10,634 bases of DNA from an uncultured Lachnospiraceae bacterium (GCA_946409475.1 CAMJWQ010000089.1:1-10634); one strand, 5' to 3'; positions 1 to 7,221 are shown, counted from the first letter of the stretch. Translations and numbers: made by a program. Notes: generated by a model not told the origin, from the sequence alone.

Positions 1-6
1 GTATTT

Positions 7-1314
7 ATGGGCAATTTGTATGAAAGTAAGTTAATGAAGAAATTGCAGGGCTTTGGGGAAAGGATTGCGGGAAATAAGGTTTTTTCATCCATTTCCAATG
101 GTATGATGATTTGTATGGGGTTGATTTTGGCAGGTTCCGTTTGCCAGATTATTGCAACGGTACCTACGATTTTTCAATGGTTCACTACGGAGAGCACCAT
201 TTATAAAACGCTTATGGTACCATATAATATGACAATGGGAATCGTATCTCTTGTCATTGTGTTCAGCATTGCCTACAATTATTCTAAAATGCTGGGAATG
301 AAACCACTGGTCAATGGTTCCAATGCTATGATTTTATTCTTAATGGTTGCGGCACCTGCAAAAACAGTTTTACTATCTGATAATACGACCGACTTTACCG
401 GACTTGATACGACTGCCCTTGGAGGTGCCGGTATTTTTACGGCGGTTCTGGTCGGTATTTTATCTGTTAAGCTTACCCATTTTTTTGAGAAACGGCATAT
501 TACCATTAAAATGCCTGAGGTAGTACCGCAGTTTTTGCAGGATTCCTTTTCAACCCTGATACCTTTAATTGTCAACATCATTCTTTGGCATGGTCTTAAC
601 ACGCTTGTTGTTAAGGTATTTACGGTAAACCTTCCAATTGCTGTTAATGCATTGCTGTCCATGCCCCTTAAGGCTCTTACCAGTGCACCGGGAATGATTG
701 TTATAGTCTTTATCGCATTGCTGCTATGGACCTTTGGCATTCATGGAACGATGGTAGTCTATATTGCAATTATGCCCACCCTGATTCAGTTTGTTACCAA
801 TAATGCGGCTCTTGTAGCAGAAGGCAGACCGGCAGTATTCGCACCCATTGCATTGTTCGGAGCACTGGCATGCTGCGGTGGTACCGGAAATGTACTGCCT
901 TTGGTAGTTATGGGACTGCGGTCCAAATCGGAGCAGCTGAAGGCAATCAGCAAGGCAGGTATTATTCCGGCTATTTTTAATATCAGTGAGCCGGTTATGT
1001 TTGGTTTTCCCATTATGTATAATCCCATAATGGCGATTCCGTTCATTCTCGCTCCTATTATTACAATGATTATTTTATGGGGCGGCTATGCCGTCGGATT
1101 TTTTAAGCCGGGTTACGTTTTGATTATGTCGGCTATGCCAATAGGCGTAAATGAGTTTCTCAGTGCAATGTCCTGGCAGAATATTTTTATCCCCGTGGTT
1201 GGCTTTATTGTAGGCTTTATTGTCTTCACACCGTTTTTTAAGGCATATGAAAGGCAATTGATTAAGAAGGAGGCTGCAATGAAAGCAGCCGAGAATACGG
1301 AAGAAGGCATATAG
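7..1314 (+). CDS. celB: PTS lactose/cellobiose-family EIIC permease
   Basis: This is the membrane channel subunit of a PTS, which moves a beta-glucoside or chitobiose-like disaccharide across the membrane for phosphorylation by EIIB. The 435-residue protein has about ten hydrophobic segments (roughly residues 30-52, 76-95, 104-118, 138-158, 183-205, 228-260, 276-300, 343-366 and 392-412) and a charged C-terminal tail, with a length usual for the family. Two family landmarks are visible: GIHG with His246, and NISEPVMFG with Glu328. These match the His and Glu that contact sugar in the structurally known ChbC-type EIIC. The GGTGN stretch near residue 291 is also family-like. The reading frame stays open to the left edge, so the ATG at 7 is likely but not proven. 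No promoter or ribosome binding site can be judged. The gene lies 33 bases before the glucosidase, so co-transcription is expected. The sugar itself is inferred from the neighbour. Confidence 0.93.
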   Translation: MGNLYESKLMKKLQGFGERIAGNKVFSSISNGMMICMGLILAGSVCQIIATVPTIFQWFTTESTIYKTLMVPYNMTMGIVSLVIVFSIAYNYSKMLGMKPLVNGSNAMILFLMVAAPAKTVLLSDNTTDFTGLDTTALGGAGIFTAVLVGILSVKLTHFFEKRHITIKMPEVVPQFLQDSFSTLIPLIVNIILWHGLNTLVVKVFTVNLPIAVNALLSMPLKALTSAPGMIVIVFIALLLWTFGIHGTMVVYIAIMPTLIQFVTNNAALVAEGRPAVFAPIALFGALACCGGTGNVLPLVVMGLRSKSEQLKAISKAGIIPAIFNISEPVMFGFPIMYNPIMAIPFILAPIITMIILWGGYAVGFFKPGYVLIMSAMPIGVNEFLSAMSWQNIFIPVVGFIVGFIVFTPFFKAYERQLIKKEAAMKAAENTEEGI

Positions 1315-1347
1315 GCTGTTAATGAGGAAGAAAAAGGAGGTTTTATT

Positions 1348-2820
1348 TTGAAGCAAATAGGAAAAAGATTTCCCGACAACTTTTACTGGGGGGGAGCTAC
1401 GGCGGCAAACCAGTGTGAAGGTGCATGGAATGAAGGCGGGAAAGGGCCGTCGGTAGCAGATCATTATACCGGAGGCAGCAGAACGGAATCCCGTAAATTT
1501 ACCAGGAAGATTGATCCTGATGAGTATTATCCAAGCCATGAAGCAATTGATTTTTACCATCATTATAAGGAAGACATTGCTGCCTTCGCGGAAATGGGCT
1601 TTAAAATGTACCGCATGTCCATTGCCTGGAGCCGTATTTTTCCCAATGGTGATGATGCCGGGCCGAATAAAGAGGGGATAGAATATTACCGCAGCGTATT
1701 TATGGAATGCAGGAAGTACGGTATAGAGCCATTGGTAACAATACTTCATTATGAGATGCCGTATCATTTATGTGAAGCATATAATGGCTTTGTAGACCGG
1801 CGGGTGATAGACTATTATATAAATTATTGTAAGACGATTTTTACCGAATATAAGGGAATGGTTAAGTATTGGCTCACCTTTAATGAAATCAATGCATTGG
1901 CCCATGGCTTTGGGGCAACTCTGGCCGGAGGGATTTTAGTCGATGATGATATTGATTTGATGGATTATTTTCTGGGCAGGGCAAAGGAAACGCCGGAGGC
2001 CGCAGGTACACGCTTTACGGCATTGCATCATCAATTCCTGGCAAGTGCAAAGGCGGTAAAAATGGCTCATGAAATCGATCCGGAAAACCGTGTCGGCTGT
2101 ATGATAGCAGGCTCATGTGTTTATCCGTATACCTGTAACCCGGAGGATGTGCTTATCAGTCAGCAGCAGATGAACATGGGCAACTGGTTCTGTGGTGATG
2201 TTCAGGTTCGGGGGGAATATCCTCATTATGCAAAGCGCTATTTTGAAGAAAATAATATAAAAGTAGCATTTGAGGAGGGGGATTCGGAAATACTGAAAAA
2301 AGGCTGTGCAGACTTTTATTCCTTCAGCTATTATTGCAGCGGCTGTGCTTCTGCCGATCCGGAAATCAAAAAGGCTGCAGCCAATATGATGATGGGAATT
2401 CCGAATCCTTATTTAAAAGCAAGTGATTGGGGATGGGTAATCGATCCCAAGGGCCTTCGTTACTTTTTAAATGAAATTTACGGACGTTACAGAGTGCCGG
2501 TCATGGTAGTGGAAAACGGTCTCGGTGCGGCGGATATAGTGGAACAGGACGGAAGTATTCATGACGACTATCGGATTGATTATCTTCGCCTTCATGTGGA
2601 GCAGATGGCCGAGGCAATTGCCGATGGCGTGGACTTGATTGGCTATACGCCCTGGGGCTGTATTGATCTGGTCAGTGCCAGTACAGGGGAAATGGAAAAG
2701 CGTTACGGTTTCCTTTATGTGGATAAGGATAATAAGGGACAGGGAACCTTATCGCGCAGCCGGAAGGATTCCTTCTACTGGTATAAAAGATGTATTGAGA
2801 GTAATGGAACAGAAATTTAA
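1348..2820 (+). CDS. GH1 6-phospho-beta-glucosidase
   Basis: This cytoplasmic glycoside hydrolase family 1 enzyme would split the 6-phosphorylated beta-glucoside delivered by the PTS into glucose 6-phosphate and an aglycone or glucose. The 490 residues give a full-length GH1 barrel. The acid/base is Glu180 in TFNE and the nucleophile is Glu389 in VVENG. Specificity for phosphorylated substrates is supported by the phosphate-binding set Ser443, Lys451 and Tyr453 in the segment SASTGEMEKRYGF, which is typical of 6-phospho-beta-glucosidases and replaced in non-phospho enzymes. The N-terminal FPDNFYWGGATAANQ block is also standard. The start is a TTG preceded by AAAAAGGAGG with 7 bases of spacing; no ATG fits better. 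It is the second gene of the PTS operon, and bglA/ascB/bglH-type names would all be reasonable. The phospho-beta-glucosidase call is firm, but the natural disaccharide is not determined. Confidence 0.95.
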   Translation: MKQIGKRFPDNFYWGGATAANQCEGAWNEGGKGPSVADHYTGGSRTESRKFTRKIDPDEYYPSHEAIDFYHHYKEDIAAFAEMGFKMYRMSIAWSRIFPNGDDAGPNKEGIEYYRSVFMECRKYGIEPLVTILHYEMPYHLCEAYNGFVDRRVIDYYINYCKTIFTEYKGMVKYWLTFNEINALAHGFGATLAGGILVDDDIDLMDYFLGRAKETPEAAGTRFTALHHQFLASAKAVKMAHEIDPENRVGCMIAGSCVYPYTCNPEDVLISQQQMNMGNWFCGDVQVRGEYPHYAKRYFEENNIKVAFEEGDSEILKKGCADFYSFSYYCSGCASADPEIKKAAANMMMGIPNPYLKASDWGWVIDPKGLRYFLNEIYGRYRVPVMVVENGLGAADIVEQDGSIHDDYRIDYLRLHVEQMAEAIADGVDLIGYTPWGCIDLVSASTGEMEKRYGFLYVDKDNKGQGTLSRSRKDSFYWYKRCIESNGTEI

Positions 2821-2827
2821 AGGAAAG

Positions 2828-2857
2828 CGGTGCTGCAGGCTTACGCCCGCGGCACCG
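2828..2857 (+). other. Intercistronic GC-rich hairpin before ptsH
   Basis: Between the glucosidase stop codon and the HPr start, CGGTGCTGC (2828-2836) pairs with GCGGCACCG (2849-2857), giving nine pairs including one G-T wobble. An A/C mismatch then leads to a further GGC/GCC stem (2838-2840 with 2845-2847) closed by a TTAC loop. No T-run follows, so it does not look like an ordinary intrinsic terminator. It sits 8 bases before the GAGGA ribosome binding site of ptsH. A role in mRNA processing or in setting the ratio of downstream products is an inference. Confidence 0.55.
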
Positions 2858-2877
2858 GTAAGGTTGAGGATAGCGAT

Positions 2878-3150
2878 ATGATAAGGAAGCAGACAAAGAT
2901 TATTAACAAGACGGGACTGCACGCACGTCCGGCCTCTGACTTTGTATTATTGGCAAAAACATTTGAAAGCAAAATCACCATCCGGAATATGGAGGAAAAC
3001 AGTGAGGCTGTTAATGCAAAATCCATTATGCGCCTGCTGGCGGAAGGAATCGGACAGGGAGCGGCTGTTGAAATAACGGCGGAGGGGGTGGATGAAGCAA
3101 AGGCGGTTAAAGATTTGGCCGCACTGATCGAGCGAGGCTTTGGAGAATAA
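2878..3150 (+). CDS. ptsH: HPr-type PTS phosphocarrier protein
   Basis: HPr carries phosphate from Enzyme I to sugar-specific EIIA domains in the cytoplasm. The preferred start is the ATG at 2878, with GAGGA seven bases upstream, giving 90 residues, close to the usual 85-90. A longer frame from 2830 would add 16 residues encoded within the hairpin and is unlikely. The active-site motif GLHARPA places the phosphorylated histidine at residue 15, exactly as in classical HPr. The second signature, AKSIM, places Ser49 where Ser46 of Bacillus HPr is phosphorylated by HPr kinase, so regulatory phosphorylation is plausible. It lies between the glucosidase and Enzyme I (18 bases before ptsI). Many Firmicutes keep ptsH and ptsI at a separate general locus, so this may be a second, operon-dedicated HPr. 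That cannot be proven without the rest of the genome. Confidence 0.95.
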   Translation: MIRKQTKIINKTGLHARPASDFVLLAKTFESKITIRNMEENSEAVNAKSIMRLLAEGIGQGAAVEITAEGVDEAKAVKDLAALIERGFGE

Positions 3151-3168
3151 AGGAATGGAGGTGTCAGC

Positions 3169-4878
3169 ATGATTTTGAAAGGAAATCCGGTCTCGCCGGG
3201 GGTGGCCCTGGGAGAGGCCTTTTTGTATCAGGTGCCTGTCTATGAGGTATTGGAATCCTATGTTGAAAAGGGCAGTGAAAGAAAATATATGGATTCTTTA
3301 GAGCTGGCCCTGTATAAGGCGAATTCTGAACTGGAGGATTTAATGGCGGCACTTATGGAATCAGAGCCGGATAAGGCAAAAATATTTGCCGCACATAGGG
3401 AAATTCTGGGAGATGAAGAAATTCTGGAAATGCTTAAGGAAGCCGTTGAAGAAGAGGGAAAGCATCCCGATTTTGCAGTAAAAAGCGTGTTTGATAAATT
3501 TATTGAACTGATCGGGAATGTAAAGGATCCGCTGATCGCTGCGCGTACGGCAGATTTAAAGGATGTCTGCAACAGGCTGCTGCGCATTTTAAAAGGAGAA
3601 AAGGAAAAAAATCTGTCTTCTTTACCAGAGAATAGCATTGTAGTGGCAAAGGACCTGCTGCCCAGCGATACGGCGACCATTGACCGTGCTCATGTTGCCG
3701 GAATTATTACGGAAGCAGGCGGTGCTGCTTCCCATACGGCAATAATTGCCAGGGGCTACCGGATACCGGCGGTAGCAGGAGTGGATAAGGTGCTTGAAAT
3801 AATAGAAGACGGAACGACGCTGGTACTGGATGCCCTTACAGGCGAAATTACAGTTTCTCCGGACGAGAAGAAGAAAAAAGCAGCGGTATTAAAAGCGGAG
3901 GATTTTAAGAACCAAAAGGCGGAGGCTGAGAAATTCGAAAGTAAACCTGCGGTTACCGCAGACGGTATAAAAGTAGAGATCGGTATCAATATAGGAACGG
4001 ATAAGTTCTGTGTTCCCTTTGAAAATTATGATTTTGTAGGATTATTCCGGACAGAATTTTTATATATGGAAAGTAATCATCTTCCTACGGAGGAAGAACA
4101 GCTGGAAAGCTATAAACGTGTCCTGGAACAGGCAAAGGGCAAGCCGGTCACTCTTCGTACACTGGATATAGGAGGGGATAAGACCCTGTCATATATGCAG
4201 CTGCCAAAAGAAGGGAATCCGTTTCTGGGAAACAGGGCATTGCGTCTGTGCTTTAAACATACGGATCTATTTGAGACACAGCTTCGTGCGGCTCTTCGCG
4301 CATCGGCCTTCGGACCGCTGCAGATTATGTTCCCTATGGTTGGAAGCATAGAAGATATCCGGCGTGCCAAAGCAGCTGTGCTTGCTGTCAAGGAGCAGCT
4401 GAGAAGGGAAAAGCAGTCCTTCAATGAAAATACCGGGGTAGGTGTGATGATTGAGATACCGGCTGCGGCCGTGATTGCGGATCTGGTGGCAGAGGAAGTG
4501 GATTTTGCAAGTGTAGGGACGAACGATCTGGCGCAATATTTATGTGCTGCCGACCGGATGAACCCGGAGACGGCAGTATATTACCAGAGCATGTCGCCTG
4601 CTATGCTGCGGGTGCTCGGTACTATTTTTGAAGCATTTCACAGGAAGGGGAAGCCGGTATCCGTATGCGGGGAGTTGGCCGGAGATCCGGAAGCGGCGGT
4701 GCTTTTGGCCGGTCTTGGACTGCGCAAATTCAGCATGAGTGAGTCGGGCATCGCACAAATAAAGGCTGTCCTTGCCGGTATTAATACGGAGAAGGCAAGG
4801 GAAACAGCCCTTATCTGTAAACAGCTTTGTACAGAAAAAGAGGTAAAAGAGTATCTGGCAGAAAACACACCCTGTTAA
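3169..4878 (+). CDS. ptsI: PTS Enzyme I (phosphoenolpyruvate-protein phosphotransferase)
   Basis: Enzyme I takes phosphate from phosphoenolpyruvate and passes it to HPr, starting the PTS relay in the cytoplasm. The 569 residues cover all expected parts. The N-terminal HPr-binding and swivelling domain carries the phosphorylated His189 in GGAASHTAIIAR. The C-terminal PEP-binding barrel has Arg294 (FRTEF), Arg330 (LRTLDIGGDK), Glu429 (MIEIP), Asn452-Asp453 (GTNDL) and the proposed general acid Cys500 (SVCGE), each near its E. coli position. The ATG at 3169 has GGAGG seven bases upstream. No catalytic residue appears to be missing. The segment after GTNDL reads AQYLCAADR, where common housekeeping enzymes have forms like TQYTLAVDR, a modest divergence that would fit a paralogue. 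The gene is co-directional with ptsH and lies 21 bases before the chemoreceptor-like gene. Confidence 0.97.
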   Translation: MILKGNPVSPGVALGEAFLYQVPVYEVLESYVEKGSERKYMDSLELALYKANSELEDLMAALMESEPDKAKIFAAHREILGDEEILEMLKEAVEEEGKHPDFAVKSVFDKFIELIGNVKDPLIAARTADLKDVCNRLLRILKGEKEKNLSSLPENSIVVAKDLLPSDTATIDRAHVAGIITEAGGAASHTAIIARGYRIPAVAGVDKVLEIIEDGTTLVLDALTGEITVSPDEKKKKAAVLKAEDFKNQKAEAEKFESKPAVTADGIKVEIGINIGTDKFCVPFENYDFVGLFRTEFLYMESNHLPTEEEQLESYKRVLEQAKGKPVTLRTLDIGGDKTLSYMQLPKEGNPFLGNRALRLCFKHTDLFETQLRAALRASAFGPLQIMFPMVGSIEDIRRAKAAVLAVKEQLRREKQSFNENTGVGVMIEIPAAAVIADLVAEEVDFASVGTNDLAQYLCAADRMNPETAVYYQSMSPAMLRVLGTIFEAFHRKGKPVSVCGELAGDPEAAVLLAGLGLRKFSMSESGIAQIKAVLAGINTEKARETALICKQLCTEKEVKEYLAENTPC

Positions 4879-4899
4879 AGGAAAGAAGGAGATGGTAAT

Positions 4900-5559
4900 T
4901 TGAGAAGCGAAGATAACATAGGTACCATGGAGGAGCGGGATATCACAAAAATGTCAGAAACTGTCTTAAATGGTCTGAGTGAAATAGACAGGTATCTTCA
5001 GGAGGTGGTGGATTCCTCAAAGGAGGCATCTGCAACTGCGGACGAGGGAATGACGGTGATAAATCAGGGAGTCGGGCAAATGGCCGCCATCCGGGAAAAT
5101 TCCGATGAGGTATTATACGCAGTAAATGCCCTTGAAATAAAATCAGGAGAAATAAGCAATATTATACGTATTATTTCCGGTATTGCGAAAAAGACGAACC
5201 TGCTGGCACTAAATGCGTCTATTGAGGCGGCAAGGGCAGGAGAGCAGGGAAAGGGATTTGCGGTGGTAGCGGAAGAGGTAAAGAAGCTGGCCGCCCAGTC
5301 CGCTGATGCCTCCTGTAAGATTGAACGCCTTATTTGTGAAATACAGGAGGACATTGCGCATTCCATGGAAGTAATGCGGAAGGTAAGTGAGAACGTGAAT
5401 ACATGGGAAAATGTGGTCGGCGAGGCTGGAAATGCTTTTCGGAGCATATTTGATGATGTGGATGATGTATCAAAGCATGTAATAGAGCTGTCTTCCTCCA
5501 TAGAAAATACTTTTTCCGTAATGGGGGACGCTTTTAGCAATGTACCCGGTTATGATTAA
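4900..5559 (+). CDS. Soluble methyl-accepting chemotaxis-type signalling protein
   Basis: This 219-residue protein is almost entirely the cytoplasmic signalling hairpin of a chemoreceptor. The conserved tip, including NASIEAARAGEQGKGFAVVAEEV, spans about residues 100-128. It is flanked by helical, heptad-like arms of roughly 110 residues before and 100 after. There is no membrane segment, HAMP domain or recognisable ligand-binding domain, and no CheR-docking pentapeptide at the C-terminus (ends in GYD). The TTG start at 4900 has AAGGAG seven bases upstream; the first in-frame ATG is at 4927 and has a weaker context. Known proteins with this tip bind CheW and CheA, so an output to chemotaxis or a related kinase is inferred. 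Its position 21 bases after ptsI makes it the last gene of the PTS operon. It could be a truncated receptor remnant, but its own ribosome binding site and well-kept tip argue for a functional protein. Confidence 0.9.
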   Translation: MRSEDNIGTMEERDITKMSETVLNGLSEIDRYLQEVVDSSKEASATADEGMTVINQGVGQMAAIRENSDEVLYAVNALEIKSGEISNIIRIISGIAKKTNLLALNASIEAARAGEQGKGFAVVAEEVKKLAAQSADASCKIERLICEIQEDIAHSMEVMRKVSENVNTWENVVGEAGNAFRSIFDDVDDVSKHVIELSSSIENTFSVMGDAFSNVPGYD

Positions 5560-6195
5560 TTAATATCCCAGCTCTTCACCAATTAAGATAACCTTTATCC
5601 GTTTGTCCATACCGGATCTCCTTGTCACCACGATTTGGTTGCAAAAACAATCGGGAGAATAGCAATCCTGGCATTTTCCGGTTGCAGCACAGGGTGTCTT
5701 CCGGTTTAAACGAACTGCGTTAGGGGGAGATGCAAAATTTCTTACACGGGCATAACCGGATTTGACATCCGTTACAATTTTATTCATACCGGCTAATATA
5801 ATAACATTTTTCGGACCGTATATTAATGCTGCCACCCGATTACCGTTTCCATCAATATTGATTAATTCCCCCTCTAATGTGATGGCATTGGTACTCATTA
5901 AATAATAATCCGCATGAAAGCTTTGTAGATCGATTTCTCTTCTTTTCTGGGAACCTTCAAACTTATAACGGTCCAGAAATTTATAATTTTCTTTTCTTAT
6001 TACTTCTTTTATACCTGTTTCTTCTAAGGTAACGGAACTGCCGTAGGAAACAACGCTTCCCTTTTCCATTATGGATATGGCTTTTTCTGCTGCAGATTTG
6101 GAATCAGGGCAATAATAACCCTCCATTTGCCTTTTTTCTAAATTTTTTATAATAGTGGCCGCCACATTTTCATAAGATTTTTCTTTCGGTGTCAA
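5560..6195 (-). CDS. LUD-domain (DUF162, LutC/YkgG-like) protein
   Basis: This 211-residue cytoplasmic protein belongs to the LUD family, named for lactate-utilisation proteins such as LutC. The clostridial single-domain form has no firmly established reaction. Visible family features are GSSVTLEETG (52-61), the core NAITLEGELINIDG (103-116) followed by GPKNVIILAGMNKIV, and the common ending IGEELGY. A C-terminal cluster Cys169, Cys175, Cys178, Cys183 and Cys185 (C-x5-C-x2-C-x4-C-x-C) could hold a metal or iron-sulphur centre; this is inference. The start is a TTG with AAAGGAG eight bases upstream. It lies 74 bases downstream of degV on the same strand with no convincing promoter between, so the two may be co-transcribed. 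LutA and LutB partners are absent here, so a role in lactate oxidation should not be assumed. Its stop codon directly abuts that of the convergent chemoreceptor-like gene. Confidence 0.92.
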   Translation of the reverse strand: MTPKEKSYENVAATIIKNLEKRQMEGYYCPDSKSAAEKAISIMEKGSVVSYGSSVTLEETGIKEVIRKENYKFLDRYKFEGSQKRREIDLQSFHADYYLMSTNAITLEGELINIDGNGNRVAALIYGPKNVIILAGMNKIVTDVKSGYARVRNFASPPNAVRLNRKTPCAATGKCQDCYSPDCFCNQIVVTRRSGMDKRIKVILIGEELGY

Positions 6196-6269
6196 GATAT
6201 GTACTCCTTTCGGTTGGAAATTGACTTTAATAATTTACTCAGTATCATAAGCTGTATTGTTCTTTAAAA

Positions 6270-7157
6270 TTAAACAGCATCAAATTTCTTTATAAAGCAG
6301 CAGCCGATGGCATCCGGTCCGGTATTGGTCCCTATTGTTACTCCAATCGTAAAATTAGGATAAGTGATTTTGCGGCCTATTAATTCTTCCAATTCCGCCT
6401 TTACTTTTTCTGCTTCTTCAAAGCTTGTACCCGTTGTAACGACAAAATCATAATCATCATAGGATTCATTTGTTTCGTCAAAGTATTCCTTTACCATAGC
6501 TATGGTTTTAGCCAAAGCTTTATTCCGGCCCCGTATGGTTCCATAGGGAATCAATTCTCCGTCTTTTAAGGTGATGAGAGGCTTAAGGTTCAGCATGGTA
6601 CCTGCTAAGGAGCTTACTTTACCGATTCTGCCGCCTCTTTGTAAATATTCCAGGGTACCTACGGTAAACATAATACGAGAAGTGCTTCTGATATTAAGTA
6701 ATTTGGCTTCTGTCTCTTCCAGGGTAAAGCCTGCTTCCTTCATATAGGCTCCCTGCAATACGGTAAGACCCTGACAGGAGGTCGCCTGGCAGGAATTAAA
6801 TACAACAATATCTGCTTCCGGATAATCTTCAAGCAGGATAGATTTTGCCGTCATGGCAGACTGATAAGAACCGCTGAACTTGGCAGTTAAGCAAAAACAT
6901 AATATATCCATATTTTTCTCTATGGCATCCTTAAAATGATTCAGATAATCCTGAACGGAAGGCAGGGATGTCTTGGGATATATTTTTTCTGCCGCCAGCC
7001 TTTGATAAAAGTCGGCAATGGATAATTCTTCAATTTCTTTATAGTAATGTTCCATGTCAAAGGATACGTAAAAGGGTATCCGAACGATGTTATATTGTTT
7101 TAAGACAGTATCCGGGATATCACATGAAGAGTCGGTAAATATTTGATATTTTTTCAT
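6270..7157 (-). CDS. DegV family (FakB-like) fatty-acid-binding protein
   Basis: DegV proteins bind a single fatty acid; in Firmicutes the FakB members present it to the kinase FakA for phosphorylation and entry into phospholipid synthesis. The 295 residues are full length. Motifs in order are FTDSSCDIP (7-15), TSLP (63-66), FSGSYQSA (94-101), TLEYLQRGGRIGK (168-180) and IGTNTGPDAIG (275-285). In most relatives the last motif has His where this protein has Asn278, a residue near the lipid carboxylate in FakB structures. The ATG at 7157 has AAGGAAG seven bases upstream. The gene has a long leader carrying three hairpin repeats, with a probable extended -10 promoter beyond them. No fakA is visible. 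Family membership is secure; fatty-acid binding is from family knowledge. Confidence 0.95.
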   Translation of the reverse strand: MKKYQIFTDSSCDIPDTVLKQYNIVRIPFYVSFDMEHYYKEIEELSIADFYQRLAAEKIYPKTSLPSVQDYLNHFKDAIEKNMDILCFCLTAKFSGSYQSAMTAKSILLEDYPEADIVVFNSCQATSCQGLTVLQGAYMKEAGFTLEETEAKLLNIRSTSRIMFTVGTLEYLQRGGRIGKVSSLAGTMLNLKPLITLKDGELIPYGTIRGRNKALAKTIAMVKEYFDETNESYDDYDFVVTTGTSFEEAEKVKAELEELIGRKITYPNFTIGVTIGTNTGPDAIGCCFIKKFDAV

Positions 7158-7178
7158 GGGTTCACTTCCTTAATTTAT

Positions 7179-7209
7179 TCACACTAAGCTCGATAATACC
7201 TAAGTGTTC
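7179..7209 (-). repeat. Hairpin repeat copy 1 (shortened)
   Basis: This 31-base copy matches copy 3 nearly base for base but lacks four bases (GCGA read on the minus strand) from one arm. The identity with copy 3 extends past the stem into the flanking CATATT. The deletion removes the inner G-C pairs and the tandem G·A step, leaving a shorter outer stem. It is the copy nearest degV, ending 8 bases upstream of the degV ribosome binding site. Confidence 0.8.
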
Positions 7210-7221
7210 ATATTGCACCAT

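Noticed and set aside
1272..1290. GGCTGC/GCAGCC hairpin near the end of the EIIC gene
   Set aside because: It is inside the coding sequence for an alanine- and lysine-rich tail, has no T-run, and can arise from codon choice; no function supported.
1075..1767. Antisense open frame of 230 codons across the EIIC-glucosidase junction
   Set aside because: It lies opposite two well-supported genes, its product resembles no family I recognise and has an unnatural composition, so it is a shadow frame.
2830..2877. N-terminal extension of HPr from the ATG-less upstream frame
   Set aside because: The extension would be encoded by the hairpin, lacks a good ribosome binding site, and would move the active-site histidine away from its usual position 15.
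3258..3680. Antisense open frame of 140 codons inside ptsI, and similar frames within the other genes
   Set aside because: Serine-rich, low-complexity products opposite strongly conserved coding sequence are typical shadows; no independent start signals were evident.
6251..6278. GCTGT/ACAGC inverted repeat around the degV stop codon as a terminator
   Set aside because: Only five pairs with an 18-base AT-rich loop and no proper T-run; too weak to call.
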